The notes under the pieces are model-generated. The model saw only the letters and a program-made list of their open reading frames with translations. It searched no databases and was not told the origin of the DNA. From CAVXZE01 sp963766175 (GTDB taxonomy: Bacteria > Myxococcota_A > UBA9160 > UBA6930), in NCBI GenBank assembly GCA_963766175.1, contig CAVXZE010000011.1, positions 110,979 to 174,978 of the forward strand: 64,000 bases of DNA, in the 5' to 3' direction. Position 1 is the stretch's first letter; each line of letters starts with the position of its first letter. Of this stretch, positions 25,246 to 34,423 are shown piece after piece. The translations under genes were made by a program, and so were the position numbers.

Positions 25246-26334
25246 TCAATACGCCAGGATTCGAGCCGGGTTGTCGATGGTGATCTGCCGGATCTCCTGA
25301 GCCGAAACATCGGCAGACTTGAGCGAGGGCACGACGAAGCTGGTCAGGCGACAATAGCCGTCCCCTCCGAAACGCCGTAGCAGAATCTTGACGAAGGTGT
25401 CGGTTCCCAGGACCAGCTGGCGCGCGTAGCCCTCCTGGATCAAGCTCACCAGACCGGCCATTCGCTGCCAGTCGGGCGTGGGACCGACCCCGAGGACTTC
25501 CGCGTCCCAGTAGTGGCCGAAGCAGTCGATCGACAGGTTGAATCCGCGCTTCAGAAGCTCCCTGGCGATCTCGAGCTTCAGTCCCCAGCATTCCGGATCC
25601 AGAATCAGCTTACGGAGGTCGTGTTCGACGAAGTTCCCGTCGTTGTGGGCAAGCACCACGCGGTCGGGCTCGATGCCTTCCTCCGCGAGCAGATCCGCGA
25701 TCTTGATTCCACCCTCCGGTTGCAGAAGCATGCCCTGATGGACGGTCATCGAGAAGCCGGTACGCCTGGCGACACGCGCACCCGCTCTGAGGGCATTGAC
25801 TTCCGGCTCCGAGAAGTTCTCCTCGATGGCGACCTTGACGTGCCCGGGTCTCACGTCGGTGCCATCCAGACCCTTTTCGACCTCCCGCATCATGTGCGTT
25901 TCCATTTCAGCCTGACCCATCTGGAGGAAGCTCTCGGGCCAGGAGTCGCGGGAGTAGAAACCGGTCGTGATCACGATGTGTATGCCGCTCTGTTTCGACA
26001 CCCTCTGGGTCGCCAGGGGATCCACACGCAGTCCCGGCGTGCTCATGTCGACCACAGCAGACCCGCCCTCAGCTTTGAAATCGGCCAGCTCTGCCGACAT
26101 CAGCTCTACGTCCTTCATCACGATGGCGTCGTCACTCATGATGAAGCCGTGCTTCAACATGCCCAGGTTCTCGAGTGTGACCGGGTCCTCGACCTTCACG
26201 GGCGCGTTCGCTGGGAGGAGGTGCCCGAAGCGCCGGCGAAAGCAATGGCCGTCGTACAGGATGTGCTCGTGCATCGACGTGAATCCGAGCTCTTCCGGTG
26301 CGATCGGCCCCAGGACCGTCATGATTTCAGGCAT
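25246..26334 (-). CDS. Phosphotriesterase-family hydrolase
   Basis: 362 residues, ATG 26334. The TIM-barrel binuclear metal site is visible: HEH (His22, His24) in TSMHEHILYDG, a Lys in HVKVAIEENF (Lys167, the position normally carboxylated), His199 in VHQGM, His230 in LAHNDGN and Asp312 in LGTDTF. The family hydrolyses phosphotriesters, lactones or related esters; most environmental members are probably lactonases. Convergent with the hybrid kinase; the ATC hydrolase-like gene lies 68 bases upstream in the same direction, so the two may be co-transcribed. Confidence 0.9.
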   Translation of the reverse strand: MPEIMTVLGPIAPEELGFTSMHEHILYDGHCFRRRFGHLLPANAPVKVEDPVTLENLGMLKHGFIMSDDAIVMKDVELMSAELADFKAEGGSAVVDMSTPGLRVDPLATQRVSKQSGIHIVITTGFYSRDSWPESFLQMGQAEMETHMMREVEKGLDGTDVRPGHVKVAIEENFSEPEVNALRAGARVARRTGFSMTVHQGMLLQPEGGIKIADLLAEEGIEPDRVVLAHNDGNFVEHDLRKLILDPECWGLKLEIARELLKRGFNLSIDCFGHYWDAEVLGVGPTPDWQRMAGLVSLIQEGYARQLVLGTDTFVKILLRRFGGDGYCRLTSFVVPSLKSADVSAQEIRQITIDNPARILAY

Positions 26335-26402
26335 TCCGCTCTCCTCTACTTCAATTCAGAGTTCCAGTCTGCTGGTGCGGTGAATTCTTCAATCGGTTCC
26401 GC

Positions 26403-26900
26403 TCACTCGTCGCCGGGCTTGGGTCGAAAATGGAGGATGCACGAGTCGTCCGGCTGCTCCGACCAGAGGTCCATCGAGTACTCGAAGACACTCCCGAAGA
26501 AGCCGTGATCGAAGGCATCGGCGTGTCGGCAGAGATCCGCCACCTCCTCATCGCTCAGATTCATCATCCGCCAGCCCTCCTTGAGGGGGCAACGGTGCAT
26601 CTTGACGTCGAGTCCATCCTCATCACAGCGCAGCACCTCGGGCTCGTGCATCGCACCGCCGTCCGGGAGGAAGGCGAGCAGCCACTTCTTGAACGCTTCG
26701 AGCTCGCCGGGTGGATTCAAGAACCTCGCCATCTTCACGCCGTGGTCGAAGATGGCCCGTTTGAAGATCTGGCTCGCTTTATCCTCACCGAGCTGCTCGC
26801 GCATCTCCTTCAGGATCGCCGTGTAGACCAGGCCGCGATTGGCCGTGGCGGAAAAGAGGTCTCCTCGCAGTTTCTCGATCGTCTCGTCGCGCTGACTCAA
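26403..26900 (-). CDS. L-2-amino-thiazoline-4-carboxylate hydrolase-like protein
   Basis: 165 residues, started at TTG 26900 because GGAGAGGAG lies 9 bases upstream and the first internal Met is residue 33. Helical N-terminus (LVYTAILKEMREQLGE, GVKMARFLNPPGE) and a C-terminal part with spaced Cys (92, 104, 124, 154) and a MHRCPLKEGWR strand. This is the pattern of the ATC hydrolase family (PF14196-like), named for ring-opening of a cysteine-derived thiazoline; actual substrates of most members are unknown. Related in layout to the two DUF6125 proteins at 32.3 and 40.2 kb. Confidence 0.75.
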   Translation of the reverse strand: MSQRDETIEKLRGDLFSATANRGLVYTAILKEMREQLGEDKASQIFKRAIFDHGVKMARFLNPPGELEAFKKWLLAFLPDGGAMHEPEVLRCDEDGLDVKMHRCPLKEGWRMMNLSDEEVADLCRHADAFDHGFFGSVFEYSMDLWSEQPDDSCILHFRPKPGDE

Positions 26901-27018
26901 GGCTCGCGTCTCCTCTCCGGCTAATCGACCCGCGTGGGCCCGAGAGTATCACACGCTGAGCGCCTGCCGCTGCGCGTCACTACGCGACCCGGTGGGGAAT
27001 GCGGGCTAGACTGACGCC

Positions 27019-28512
27019 ATGAAGATTGCAGTCGGAATGATGTGGCAGGAATCGGCGTCTTTCTCACAGCTGGCGACGGGCCGGCGGGCGTTCGAGGCGC
27101 TGGCATGGCGCGCGGGTCCGGCGGTGGTCGCCAATGTTCCCGCGGGCTCGGAGCTCCGCGGGCTCCTGGACGTCTGCGCCGATCGGGAGGACATCGAGCT
27201 GGTGGGAACGCGGGCCGGCTCGGCCTGGCCGAGCGGTCCGGTCGAGCGCGAGGTCTACGAAGAGCTCCGCGATGGCATCGTCGCAGGCGTGCGCGCGGCG
27301 ATGCCGGTGGACGGCGTATTCATCGTGCTCCACGGATCGATGGTGGCCGACGGCTGCGACGACCCCGAGGGCGAGCTGCTGGAGCGGGTGCGCGCCGTGG
27401 TTGGCCCGGAGGTTCCCGTCGCCGCAACGCTGGACCTGCACGGGAACATCACGGAGCGCATGGCGGCGAACGCCAGCGCGTTGGTCGGCTACCACGCAAA
27501 CCCGCACACCGACATGCGCCAGACCGGCGCTCGGGCGGCCCGGCTGCTGCTGCGCGCGATGGACGGCGAGGTGCGACCCACGCTCGCCTGGCGCAAGCTC
27601 CCGACCATCGCGCCGGGCAACTCGCAGACGACCCTGCTGCCCGGCGACTACCAGGATCTCTACGCCTTTTGTGCCGAACAGGAGGAGCGCCCCGGCGTTC
27701 TCGGCTGTTCGAACTTCGCGGTGCACCCCTTCATCGACGTGCCGGAGCTCGGCTGGTCGCAGGTCGTGGTGACGGATGACGACCCGGGACTCGCGGACGA
27801 GATCTGCGACACGCTGGCCGAGAAGGCGTGGGCCATGCGCGGGACGGGCGACGAGCCGAGCGCCCTCAGCATCTCGCACGCGGACCTGCTGGGTGAAGTG
27901 CGGGACGACAGGGCAGGGCCCCTGGTCGTCAGCGACATCGGCGACTCGGTCGGGGCCGGTGCCGCCGGCGACTCGCCCGAGCTGCTGCGGGTCTTCCTGG
28001 AAGGTGGCTGTTCGGACCTCCCGATCTACTTCGCGATCACCGACCCGGTGGCGGTGGAGCGCTTGTACGAGTGCGCGATGGGCGATCAGGTCACGCTGCC
28101 GGTAGGCGCCTGCATTTCGACGAAGTTCTACACGCCGGTCGAGGTGACCGGCACGCTCCTCGGAAAACACGAGGGCCGCGTACGGATGACGGCGGGCGTG
28201 TCGGAGGGCACCGTCTTCGACCGCGGCCGCACCGCCGTCCTCGGGGTGGGCGAGCTGCGGCTGGTTCTGAGCGAGCTTCCCAGCGCACAATTCGACGGGC
28301 AGATATTCGCGAGCGTCGGCCTCGATCCCAGAGCGGCACGCGCGATCGTAGTCAAGAGCATGTTCCACCACGTGGCCGGGTTCGGTGGCGTCGCCGCTCA
28401 TTTCGTCTGGGTGAACACGCCGGGCCCGGTGCACGCGGACGTACGCTCGCTTCCCTACACGAAGATCTCCCGCCCCGTCTTTCCCCTCGACGAGCTGAGC
28501 GACTGGCGCTGA
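27019..28512 (+). CDS. M81-family (MlrC-type) metallopeptidase-like protein
   Basis: 497 residues with family motifs for zinc binding: IVLHGSMVADG (His105), ATLDLHGNITERM (Asp139, His141) and GYHANPHTDMRQTG (His159, His163), followed by the LPTIAPGNSQTT segment and a C-terminal MlrC domain (VVKSMFHHVAGFG). Named after microcystinase C, which cleaves linearised microcystin, but widespread in bacteria without the toxin, where it likely acts on other amides. Divergent from the ATC hydrolase-like gene (118 bases between starts), convergent with the TPP enzyme. Confidence 0.9.
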   Translation: MKIAVGMMWQESASFSQLATGRRAFEALAWRAGPAVVANVPAGSELRGLLDVCADREDIELVGTRAGSAWPSGPVEREVYEELRDGIVAGVRAAMPVDGVFIVLHGSMVADGCDDPEGELLERVRAVVGPEVPVAATLDLHGNITERMAANASALVGYHANPHTDMRQTGARAARLLLRAMDGEVRPTLAWRKLPTIAPGNSQTTLLPGDYQDLYAFCAEQEERPGVLGCSNFAVHPFIDVPELGWSQVVVTDDDPGLADEICDTLAEKAWAMRGTGDEPSALSISHADLLGEVRDDRAGPLVVSDIGDSVGAGAAGDSPELLRVFLEGGCSDLPIYFAITDPVAVERLYECAMGDQVTLPVGACISTKFYTPVEVTGTLLGKHEGRVRMTAGVSEGTVFDRGRTAVLGVGELRLVLSELPSAQFDGQIFASVGLDPRAARAIVVKSMFHHVAGFGGVAAHFVWVNTPGPVHADVRSLPYTKISRPVFPLDELSDWR

Positions 28513-28532
28513 GGACGGCCGCCGGGTCGGTC

Positions 28533-30239
28533 CTACGACATCAGCTTGAAGTGCGGAAGGTCGTCGACGATCACATCGATCAGCCACGCCTCGCCGCTCT
28601 CGTGGGCCTTGGCGAGGGCGCTGCCCAGCTCCTCGGGCTTCTCGACCCGCACGCTGTTCAGGCTGAAGCCCTGGGCGATCTTCGCGAAGTCCGGCTGCGA
28701 GTACTCGGTGGCCATCCTCCGATCCGCGGCCAGGAAATCCCTGACGTTTCCGAGACAGGAGTTGTTCAGCACCACGAAGGTGACCGGCAGCTCGAGATCT
28801 CTCGCCATCTCAAGCGCGTAGAGGTGCATCATCATTCCCCCGTCACCACAGGCGCAGATCACCCTCCGGTCGGGGTGGATGATCTGCGCTGCCAGTGCCG
28901 CAGGGGGGCCGTATCCGATCGCCGCGACGCCTCCGCCGGCCAGGACCTGGCCGGCCTTCTTGGACTGGAAATGGTGCGTGAACCACATCCGGTTGTTGCC
29001 GCCGTCGAGCACCAGGAGATCGTCTTCGTCGAGGATCGCATTCACCTCGTTCACGACTCGTTCGGGCGCGATCGGTGTCGCGTTCGAGTTGAGGATTTCT
29101 TCATCGAAGCAATCGGCCTCGAGCTTCGCGCTCCTCAGGGCTTCGATTCTCTCTTCGACGTTGAACTTGACGCCCCTGGCCCGGATGCCCTGGATGATTG
29201 CCTGCAAGGCCAGCTTCGCATCCGAGGTGATGCCCATCTCCACCGGGAAGGTCCATCCGGCATTCCGCGACTCGATGTCGATCTGTATGATCTTCTGCCT
29301 CTCGGGATCGATGAACTCCGGTGAAAGCCACTTGGTGTTGTCCGGGGCGAGACTGCTCCCCACCGCCAGGATCACGTCGGCGCCGGTGATCTTCTGATTG
29401 GCCACCTTCTGCCCGATCGCCCCCATGGTTCCCACCGCGCAGTCATGGGTCTCGCGGATGCTGCTCTTCCCCAGGAAGCTGGTGGCCACCGGAATGCCGA
29501 TCAACTCGGCGAGTTCCTCCACCTCGTCGAAGGCCCGGCTGCAGCGAACACCCTGCCCGGTGATCATGACGGGGTTTCGCGCCGCCAGCAGCATCTCGAC
29601 CGCGCGGTCGGCATCTGCCGGCGATATGCAGGGCGCCGAGGTGTTCAGATGTCCCGAGAGCGGATGGAGCGGTGGCTTCACGCTTTTCGGATCGACGCTC
29701 TCGAAGGCCACGTTCCACTTGATCAGCACGGCGGCCGGCCCGGGCCGGCCGGTGGTCGCGTGCTTGATCGCCAGCTGGAGGCCGTGGAGAAACTCGGAGG
29801 CATTCGATGCCACGGTGGTGTACTTGGTCATTGCCCTCATCATGGCGGGCAGGTCGAAGGACCCGTATTCGCCGCTCCCACTCTGATAGGGACCGTGCTG
29901 CGGGAGCGAGAAGTAGTCGCTGGTGTCGCAGATGATCAGCATCGGCAGGCCGGTGTGGAGGGATTCGATCACCCCGATTCCGCCGCTGGTTCCGATCCAA
30001 GGTCCCTGTCCCATCACGACCGCCGGCTTCCCGGTGAGCCGGGCATGCAGGTCGGCCATCACGGCAGCACCTCCCTCGTGGCGCACCAGGACCGTATTGA
30101 TCTGGTCCTTCTTGTCGAAGAGGGCGTCGTAGAGGAAGGGGGTACAGCCGCCGGGCATGCCGAAGACATGGTCGATGCCCGCCTCGACGAGGATGTCGGC
30201 GAACAGGGTGCGCAGGGGAGTTTCTTCGACTTGGGCCAT
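28533..30239 (-). CDS. Thiamine pyrophosphate-dependent enzyme (acetolactate synthase-like)
   Basis: 568 residues from ATG 30239, preceded by GGAGA; a longer frame upstream is not family-like. The N-terminal PYR domain has FGMPGGCTPFLYDAL and the catalytic Glu55 in VRHEGGAAV. The central domain is of the FAD/nucleotide type, and the C-terminal PP domain has CGDGG (Asp466) with LNN about 25 residues on, the Mg-TPP motif. Member of the 2-oxoacid decarboxylase/carboligase superfamily; substrate not predictable. A GSA-type aminotransferase lies 47 bases upstream in the same direction. Confidence 0.88.
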   Translation of the reverse strand: MAQVEETPLRTLFADILVEAGIDHVFGMPGGCTPFLYDALFDKKDQINTVLVRHEGGAAVMADLHARLTGKPAVVMGQGPWIGTSGGIGVIESLHTGLPMLIICDTSDYFSLPQHGPYQSGSGEYGSFDLPAMMRAMTKYTTVASNASEFLHGLQLAIKHATTGRPGPAAVLIKWNVAFESVDPKSVKPPLHPLSGHLNTSAPCISPADADRAVEMLLAARNPVMITGQGVRCSRAFDEVEELAELIGIPVATSFLGKSSIRETHDCAVGTMGAIGQKVANQKITGADVILAVGSSLAPDNTKWLSPEFIDPERQKIIQIDIESRNAGWTFPVEMGITSDAKLALQAIIQGIRARGVKFNVEERIEALRSAKLEADCFDEEILNSNATPIAPERVVNEVNAILDEDDLLVLDGGNNRMWFTHHFQSKKAGQVLAGGGVAAIGYGPPAALAAQIIHPDRRVICACGDGGMMMHLYALEMARDLELPVTFVVLNNSCLGNVRDFLAADRRMATEYSQPDFAKIAQGFSLNSVRVEKPEELGSALAKAHESGEAWLIDVIVDDLPHFKLMS

Positions 30240-30286
30240 GATTGTCTCCGTGGTTGGTGTCCATGAATCACCCTTCTCGGTGCCGA

Positions 30287-31699
30287 TCAACTCCGCATCA
30301 GGCCGACGCACTTCTCGAAGGCCCGAAGAGTGGTCTGCAGCTCCTGGTCCGTGTGCGCGATGCAGGTAAATGCTCGATTGCCGTACTTGCTCACGATGCC
30401 TTCGGCCAGTAGGGCGGTCGCCAGGTCGTCGACTGCCTTCTTGCGCGCCAGGGCATCGACGATGCCGCCCTCCCTTCTGATATCCACCGTGAGGGGTCCC
30501 GCGGTCTCGTAGTGGATGATGGACCCGATGTGGTAGGAGAAGAAGGGGAGGGCCAGGCTCTCGAATAGATCGTTCAAGCCCTGGCTCAGCTTCTCGGCCG
30601 CGGCCGTTGCCTTGGGGATGGCGTCCTGCTCTTCGATGTACCGCAGGGCCCAGTAGGTCGCCGCGGTCGATATCGCATTGCCCGCCATGGTTCCGGCGAC
30701 GAAGGGCTTTGGCTTGCTCGGATTCAGGCCTGCCAGGCACTCCATGATTTCCTGCTTGCCGCCCAGGGCGCCGGCGGAAGGAAAGCCATGGGTGATGATC
30801 TTCCCCAGGACGCTGAGGTCGGCATCGACGCCGTAGAACTCCTGGGCGCCGCCCAGGGCGAGACGGAAGCCGGTGACTACCTCGTCGAGAATCAGCAGGG
30901 ACTCGTGCCGGTCGCAGAGTTCCCTGCAGATTCTGTAGAAGTCAGGGTGGAAGGGGATCGCGCCCGCCTCGCAACCCGCCCCCTCGACGATCAAGGCGGC
31001 AACCCCGCCCTCGCCATCTCCCCGCTCGAAGGCCCGTTCGAGCCCGTCGACATCACCGGGTCCGACGCTGATGACATTGCTGAAGTGCTGCTCCGGGATT
31101 CCCTGGGTCTGGAAGGTTCCGGAATACGGGACCTGCATGTCATAGACGAATTCATCGGCCCAGCCGTGGTAGGAGCCGCCGATGCGAAGCAGCTTGGTCT
31201 TTCCGGTGTAGGCGCGGGCGAGGCGAACCGCCGCCATGTCCGCCTCGGTGCCGGACTGGAAGAAGCGGACCATCTCGACGTTTTTCATGTGCCGGATGAT
31301 CAGCTCGGCGCTCTTGATCTCCCACTCGCTGGTCCATCCGGAGCCGATGCCCTCGCCCTGGATGACCTCGACCACCTTCTCGATGAGCGGGGGATAGTTG
31401 TGACCGAGGATGATGGGTCCGGCCATCATCAGGTAGTCGATGTATTCGTTGCCATCGACGTCCCAGACCCTGGCGCCGAGAGACCGCTCGATGGTCAAGG
31501 GATGGGGATTCTTGATGATCAGCATGTGCTGGGCGCCACCGGGTATGCATCGCGTGGCGGCGTCGTAGAGCTGCTTCGATCTCGAGGCGCGTCTTGCGAG
31601 CTGTCCGGCGAGATCTGCCACCCTCTCCTCGGGAATGGCGAAGACCGGGCCCTCGGCGAGTTGCTCGCGTCGCTTCTGAATCTCGTTGAAATCCATCAT
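30287..31699 (-). CDS. Class III aminotransferase, glutamate-1-semialdehyde aminomutase-like
   Basis: 470 residues. The PLP lysine is Lys300 in LGKIITHGFPSAG, with the acidic partner block LLILDEVVTGFR, FFQSGTEADMAAVRLARAYT and RIGGSYHGWADE. Resembles HemL-like aminotransferases, but the organism's true hemL is usually apart from catabolic genes, so this is more likely an amino acid or amine transaminase/aminomutase. Coupled in direction with the TPP enzyme downstream and the GNAT upstream (26 bases), suggesting a three-gene operon. Confidence 0.85.
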   Translation of the reverse strand: MMDFNEIQKRREQLAEGPVFAIPEERVADLAGQLARRASRSKQLYDAATRCIPGGAQHMLIIKNPHPLTIERSLGARVWDVDGNEYIDYLMMAGPIILGHNYPPLIEKVVEVIQGEGIGSGWTSEWEIKSAELIIRHMKNVEMVRFFQSGTEADMAAVRLARAYTGKTKLLRIGGSYHGWADEFVYDMQVPYSGTFQTQGIPEQHFSNVISVGPGDVDGLERAFERGDGEGGVAALIVEGAGCEAGAIPFHPDFYRICRELCDRHESLLILDEVVTGFRLALGGAQEFYGVDADLSVLGKIITHGFPSAGALGGKQEIMECLAGLNPSKPKPFVAGTMAGNAISTAATYWALRYIEEQDAIPKATAAAEKLSQGLNDLFESLALPFFSYHIGSIIHYETAGPLTVDIRREGGIVDALARKKAVDDLATALLAEGIVSKYGNRAFTCIAHTDQELQTTLRAFEKCVGLMRS

Positions 31700-31725
31700 G
31701 CTCGGTTTCCCACTGGTTGAATTCT

Positions 31726-32178
31726 CTATCGATCGGAGAGCGGCAAGTCGGCCTTCACCTGGATCTTGCCATTGTCCTTGAATCCGTGGCGAAGGTACAG
31801 AGGGTATCCCGCCTCGCTGGGAGCGTTCACCTGGAGCTCGTCACACCCCCTGGCGGTGGCCTCGGCGATTGCCGCCTTCAAGAGCGCTCCGCCGATTCCT
31901 CTCCCGCGGTATCGCTCATCGACGATGTTCTCCTCGATGCACGAGTAGAGTCCGCAGCAGCGGAGCGCCGTCGGGTAGGAGAGCGTGGTGATGCCCGCGA
32001 TCTCCCCGTTCTCTTCGGCGATCAAGATGGTTCCGAGCTCGGGGTTCTCGACCAGCAGGCGAAAGATCTGGGCCTCGTCTCTCCAGTCCTCGGGCACCTC
32101 CCCGCCGGGAATCAGCAGCGTTCTCAGCAGGTTGATGACGCCTTCCCGGTCTTCCATGGTGGCCTTGCGAATCTGCAT
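31726..32178 (-). CDS. GNAT-family N-acetyltransferase
   Basis: 150 residues from ATG 32178, with AGGAGA 5 bases upstream. The acetyl-CoA loop reads ERYRGRGIGGALLKAAIAEA (Q/RxxGxG/A pattern), and the C-terminal APSEAGYPLYLRHGFKDNG closes the fold. The longer open frame upstream is not family-like. Probably acetylates a small molecule or modifies an amino acid made or used by the neighbouring aminotransferase; this is inference from position only. Confidence 0.88.
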   Translation of the reverse strand: MQIRKATMEDREGVINLLRTLLIPGGEVPEDWRDEAQIFRLLVENPELGTILIAEENGEIAGITTLSYPTALRCCGLYSCIEENIVDERYRGRGIGGALLKAAIAEATARGCDELQVNAPSEAGYPLYLRHGFKDNGKIQVKADLPLSDR

Positions 32179-32214
32179 CCGGTTCTCCTGGCTCGGGATT
32201 CCAATGGTGCGACA

Positions 32215-32244
32215 GTCCCGGGCAAATTCAAGTCCGTCCGGGAC
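32215..32244. promoter_or_regulatory. 7-bp dyad in the divergent GNAT / DUF6125 intergenic region
   Basis: GTCCCGG and CCGGGAC are separated by 16 bases in the 121-base space between two divergent starts. Both divergent promoters must lie here; TACAAA just before the AGGAG site of the right-hand gene could be a -10 element. The dyad is short and may be chance in GC-rich DNA. Confidence 0.25.
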
Positions 32245-32299
32245 ACGGGCTCCGCAACGGGATTTCTGATACAAAGCGATCCTCGAGAGGAGCGGGTAC

Positions 32300-32812
32300 G
32301 TGTCCGGAATCGACGATCTCACTCGCGAAGAGCTGCTCGAGCTGGTGCGCAACTTCGCCAAGAACTGGCTCGCACACGACGGTCTCTGGTTCCAGGCGGT
32401 CGAGCGGTCCCACGACCTGGAGCACGCGATCGAGCTGGACGTCGAGGCCTGGCGGCGCTTCTCACCGATCGAGGCCAGACGGATCAAGGAATTCCTCCGG
32501 CTTCCCGGGCAGCCTGGCCTCGAGGGGCTCCGCGCTGCCCTGGAATACCGATTCTACGCCGTGCTGAACCGCCAGAGCAGCCAGCTGGAGGACGGCGTGC
32601 TGCGGTTCTACATGAACGACTGCCGGGTGCAGAGCGCACGAAAACGCCGGGGGCTCCCCGATTTCCCCTGCAAGCCGGTAGGCCTGGCGGAATACGGCGA
32701 GTTCGCCACCGCCATCGACGAGCGGATCCGCACCCGCTGCATCGCCTGTCCCCCTGGAGATCATCCGGACGAGTACTATTGCGGCTGGGAGTTCCGGATC
32801 GAAGAAGATTGA
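32300..32812 (+). CDS. DUF6125 (ATC hydrolase-related) protein, copy 1
   Basis: 170 residues from GTG 32300 with GAGAGGAG upstream. Helical first half (ELVRNFAKNWLAHDGLWFQA, WRRFSPIEARRIKEFL). Second half is a strand-rich Cys domain: MNDCRV (Cys108), GLPDFPCKP (Cys124), RTRCIACP (Cys147, Cys150) and YCGWEF (Cys161). The same DC...PCK...TRC...CxW layout occurs in the protein at 40.2 kb, indicating a shared, possibly metal-binding, fold. Ends 12 bases before the flavoprotein gene, with which it is probably co-transcribed. Function unknown. Confidence 0.75.
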   Translation: MSGIDDLTREELLELVRNFAKNWLAHDGLWFQAVERSHDLEHAIELDVEAWRRFSPIEARRIKEFLRLPGQPGLEGLRAALEYRFYAVLNRQSSQLEDGVLRFYMNDCRVQSARKRRGLPDFPCKPVGLAEYGEFATAIDERIRTRCIACPPGDHPDEYYCGWEFRIEED

Positions 32813-32824
32813 ACGGGAGACGGC

Positions 32825-34354
32825 ATGAAAGTCGCGATCATCGGTTCCGGCATCTCCGGGCTGACCGCCGCACTGTACATGCTCCAGGACGGTCATCAGG
32901 TCGTGGTCCTCGAGCAGTACGAGACGCCTGGCGGAGTGACCGCGGCGATCCGCAAGGACGGCTACACCTGGGAGCAGGGACAGATGCTGGTGGAGGGCTT
33001 CGGCCCCGGGGAGGTGGTCGGAACCATTCTCTCCGAGCTCGGCATCTCCGACCAGATCGAGACCGTGCGTGACGATCGAGCCTATTGGTTTCCGGATTTC
33101 GAGATCTGCAGACCCGACCAGTACGCCGGACCCGCCTGGCGGATCGACCACCTGAAGAAGCTCTTCCCCGCCGAGAGCGGGAACCTGGACCGCTACTACC
33201 GTTTCTACGGGCGCATCATGAAGCTCCGAGCCCTGGCTCTGAGCGCCGAGCGTTCCACCGGTCTCTCCGCGATTCTCTCGAAGCTCCGCCTCTACGCCGC
33301 GTTGCTGCCCCTCTGGTCGAAGCGCAACTGGAGCGCCGCGCGGATGGCGGACCACCTGTTCGACGACGGCAAGCTCAAGGCGGTCTTCCTGGCCCTGCTC
33401 GCGGACTTCGTGGTTCGCCCCAGCCAGTTCCAGGGCCTGGCGATTCCCGCCATCAATCCCGAATCGGCCTTCGAGAGACGGCTCGACCCCGGGGCCGGCG
33501 GAATCCCGCAGCCGAGCTACAGGAACATCGTCGGGGGCTGTGACGCCCTGGTGCGAGTCATGGTCCGGGAGATCGAGGCGCGAGGCGGCCAGATCTCCTG
33601 CGGTGCCGAGGTCGAGAGGATCCGAATCGAGCAGAACCGGGCTACCGGCGTCGAGTTCGCGGACGGGACGGTCGAGCCCGCGGACCTGGTGATCGCATCC
33701 GGAGGCGCCAGGGAGTTCTTCTTCGAGCTCGTGGGCAGGAGCTCCTTGCCGGCTGATTTCGCGCAGAAGATCGATGACATTCCGCTGATGGAATCGGTGT
33801 TCATGGTTCATCTCGGGATCGACTTCGATCCCCTCCAGTATCAGAAGACGCCGGTCTGCTACTACTATCGGACCTACGACATCGAGAAGGGTGTGGAGGA
33901 GGTTCAGTCCGGGCGCTACAGCGAAGGAGACGACGGCTTCCTCATCTACGTACCCTCGGTCAACTCACCCGAGATGGCGCCGGAAGGGCATCATGCCGTC
34001 ACCGTCTACACGATTGCTCCGGACACACTGGAGGACGGGAGCTGGGCGGAGAGGAAAGAGGAGTACGCCGACAAGCTCCTGGATCATGCCGAGCAGGTGA
34101 TGCCCGGCTTGAAGGAGGCCGCCGGCCCGAGAATCATCGTGACGCCGGATGATTTCAAGAAGAGAATCCGATCGAATCACCATTCGTTCGGCGGGGCGGC
34201 TCCGGTCATGGGAAGACCTGGCGCACCGTATCAGACGCCTGTCGATGGTCTCTGGTTCATCGGCGCCCAGAGCCGGAGCGGCGCCGGGCTGAACAACGTG
34301 ATGCACGGGGTATGGCAGGCCACCACGGAAATCAGGAAGTCCCTTTCCCAATGA
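32825..34354 (+). CDS. FAD-dependent oxidoreductase, phytoene desaturase-like
   Basis: 509 residues. N-terminal dinucleotide-binding motif AIIGSGISGLTAALYMLQDG, then the E-x-x-x-x-x-GG block (LEQYETPGGVTAAI) typical of CrtI/carotenoid isomerase-like flavoproteins; the C-terminal FAD segment is LWFIGAQSRSGAGLNNVMHG. Family members oxidise, saturate or isomerise polyenes or other hydrophobic substrates. No other carotenoid gene is near, so the substrate is open. Follows a DUF6125 protein directly. Confidence 0.85.
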   Translation: MKVAIIGSGISGLTAALYMLQDGHQVVVLEQYETPGGVTAAIRKDGYTWEQGQMLVEGFGPGEVVGTILSELGISDQIETVRDDRAYWFPDFEICRPDQYAGPAWRIDHLKKLFPAESGNLDRYYRFYGRIMKLRALALSAERSTGLSAILSKLRLYAALLPLWSKRNWSAARMADHLFDDGKLKAVFLALLADFVVRPSQFQGLAIPAINPESAFERRLDPGAGGIPQPSYRNIVGGCDALVRVMVREIEARGGQISCGAEVERIRIEQNRATGVEFADGTVEPADLVIASGGAREFFFELVGRSSLPADFAQKIDDIPLMESVFMVHLGIDFDPLQYQKTPVCYYYRTYDIEKGVEEVQSGRYSEGDDGFLIYVPSVNSPEMAPEGHHAVTVYTIAPDTLEDGSWAERKEEYADKLLDHAEQVMPGLKEAAGPRIIVTPDDFKKRIRSNHHSFGGAAPVMGRPGAPYQTPVDGLWFIGAQSRSGAGLNNVMHGVWQATTEIRKSLSQ

Positions 34355-34423
34355 GTTGCCACGATTCGTCGAGGTTGGCCCCGTTGATCGCCAGGGCTCG
34401 GCGAGAACCAGGGACGACGATCG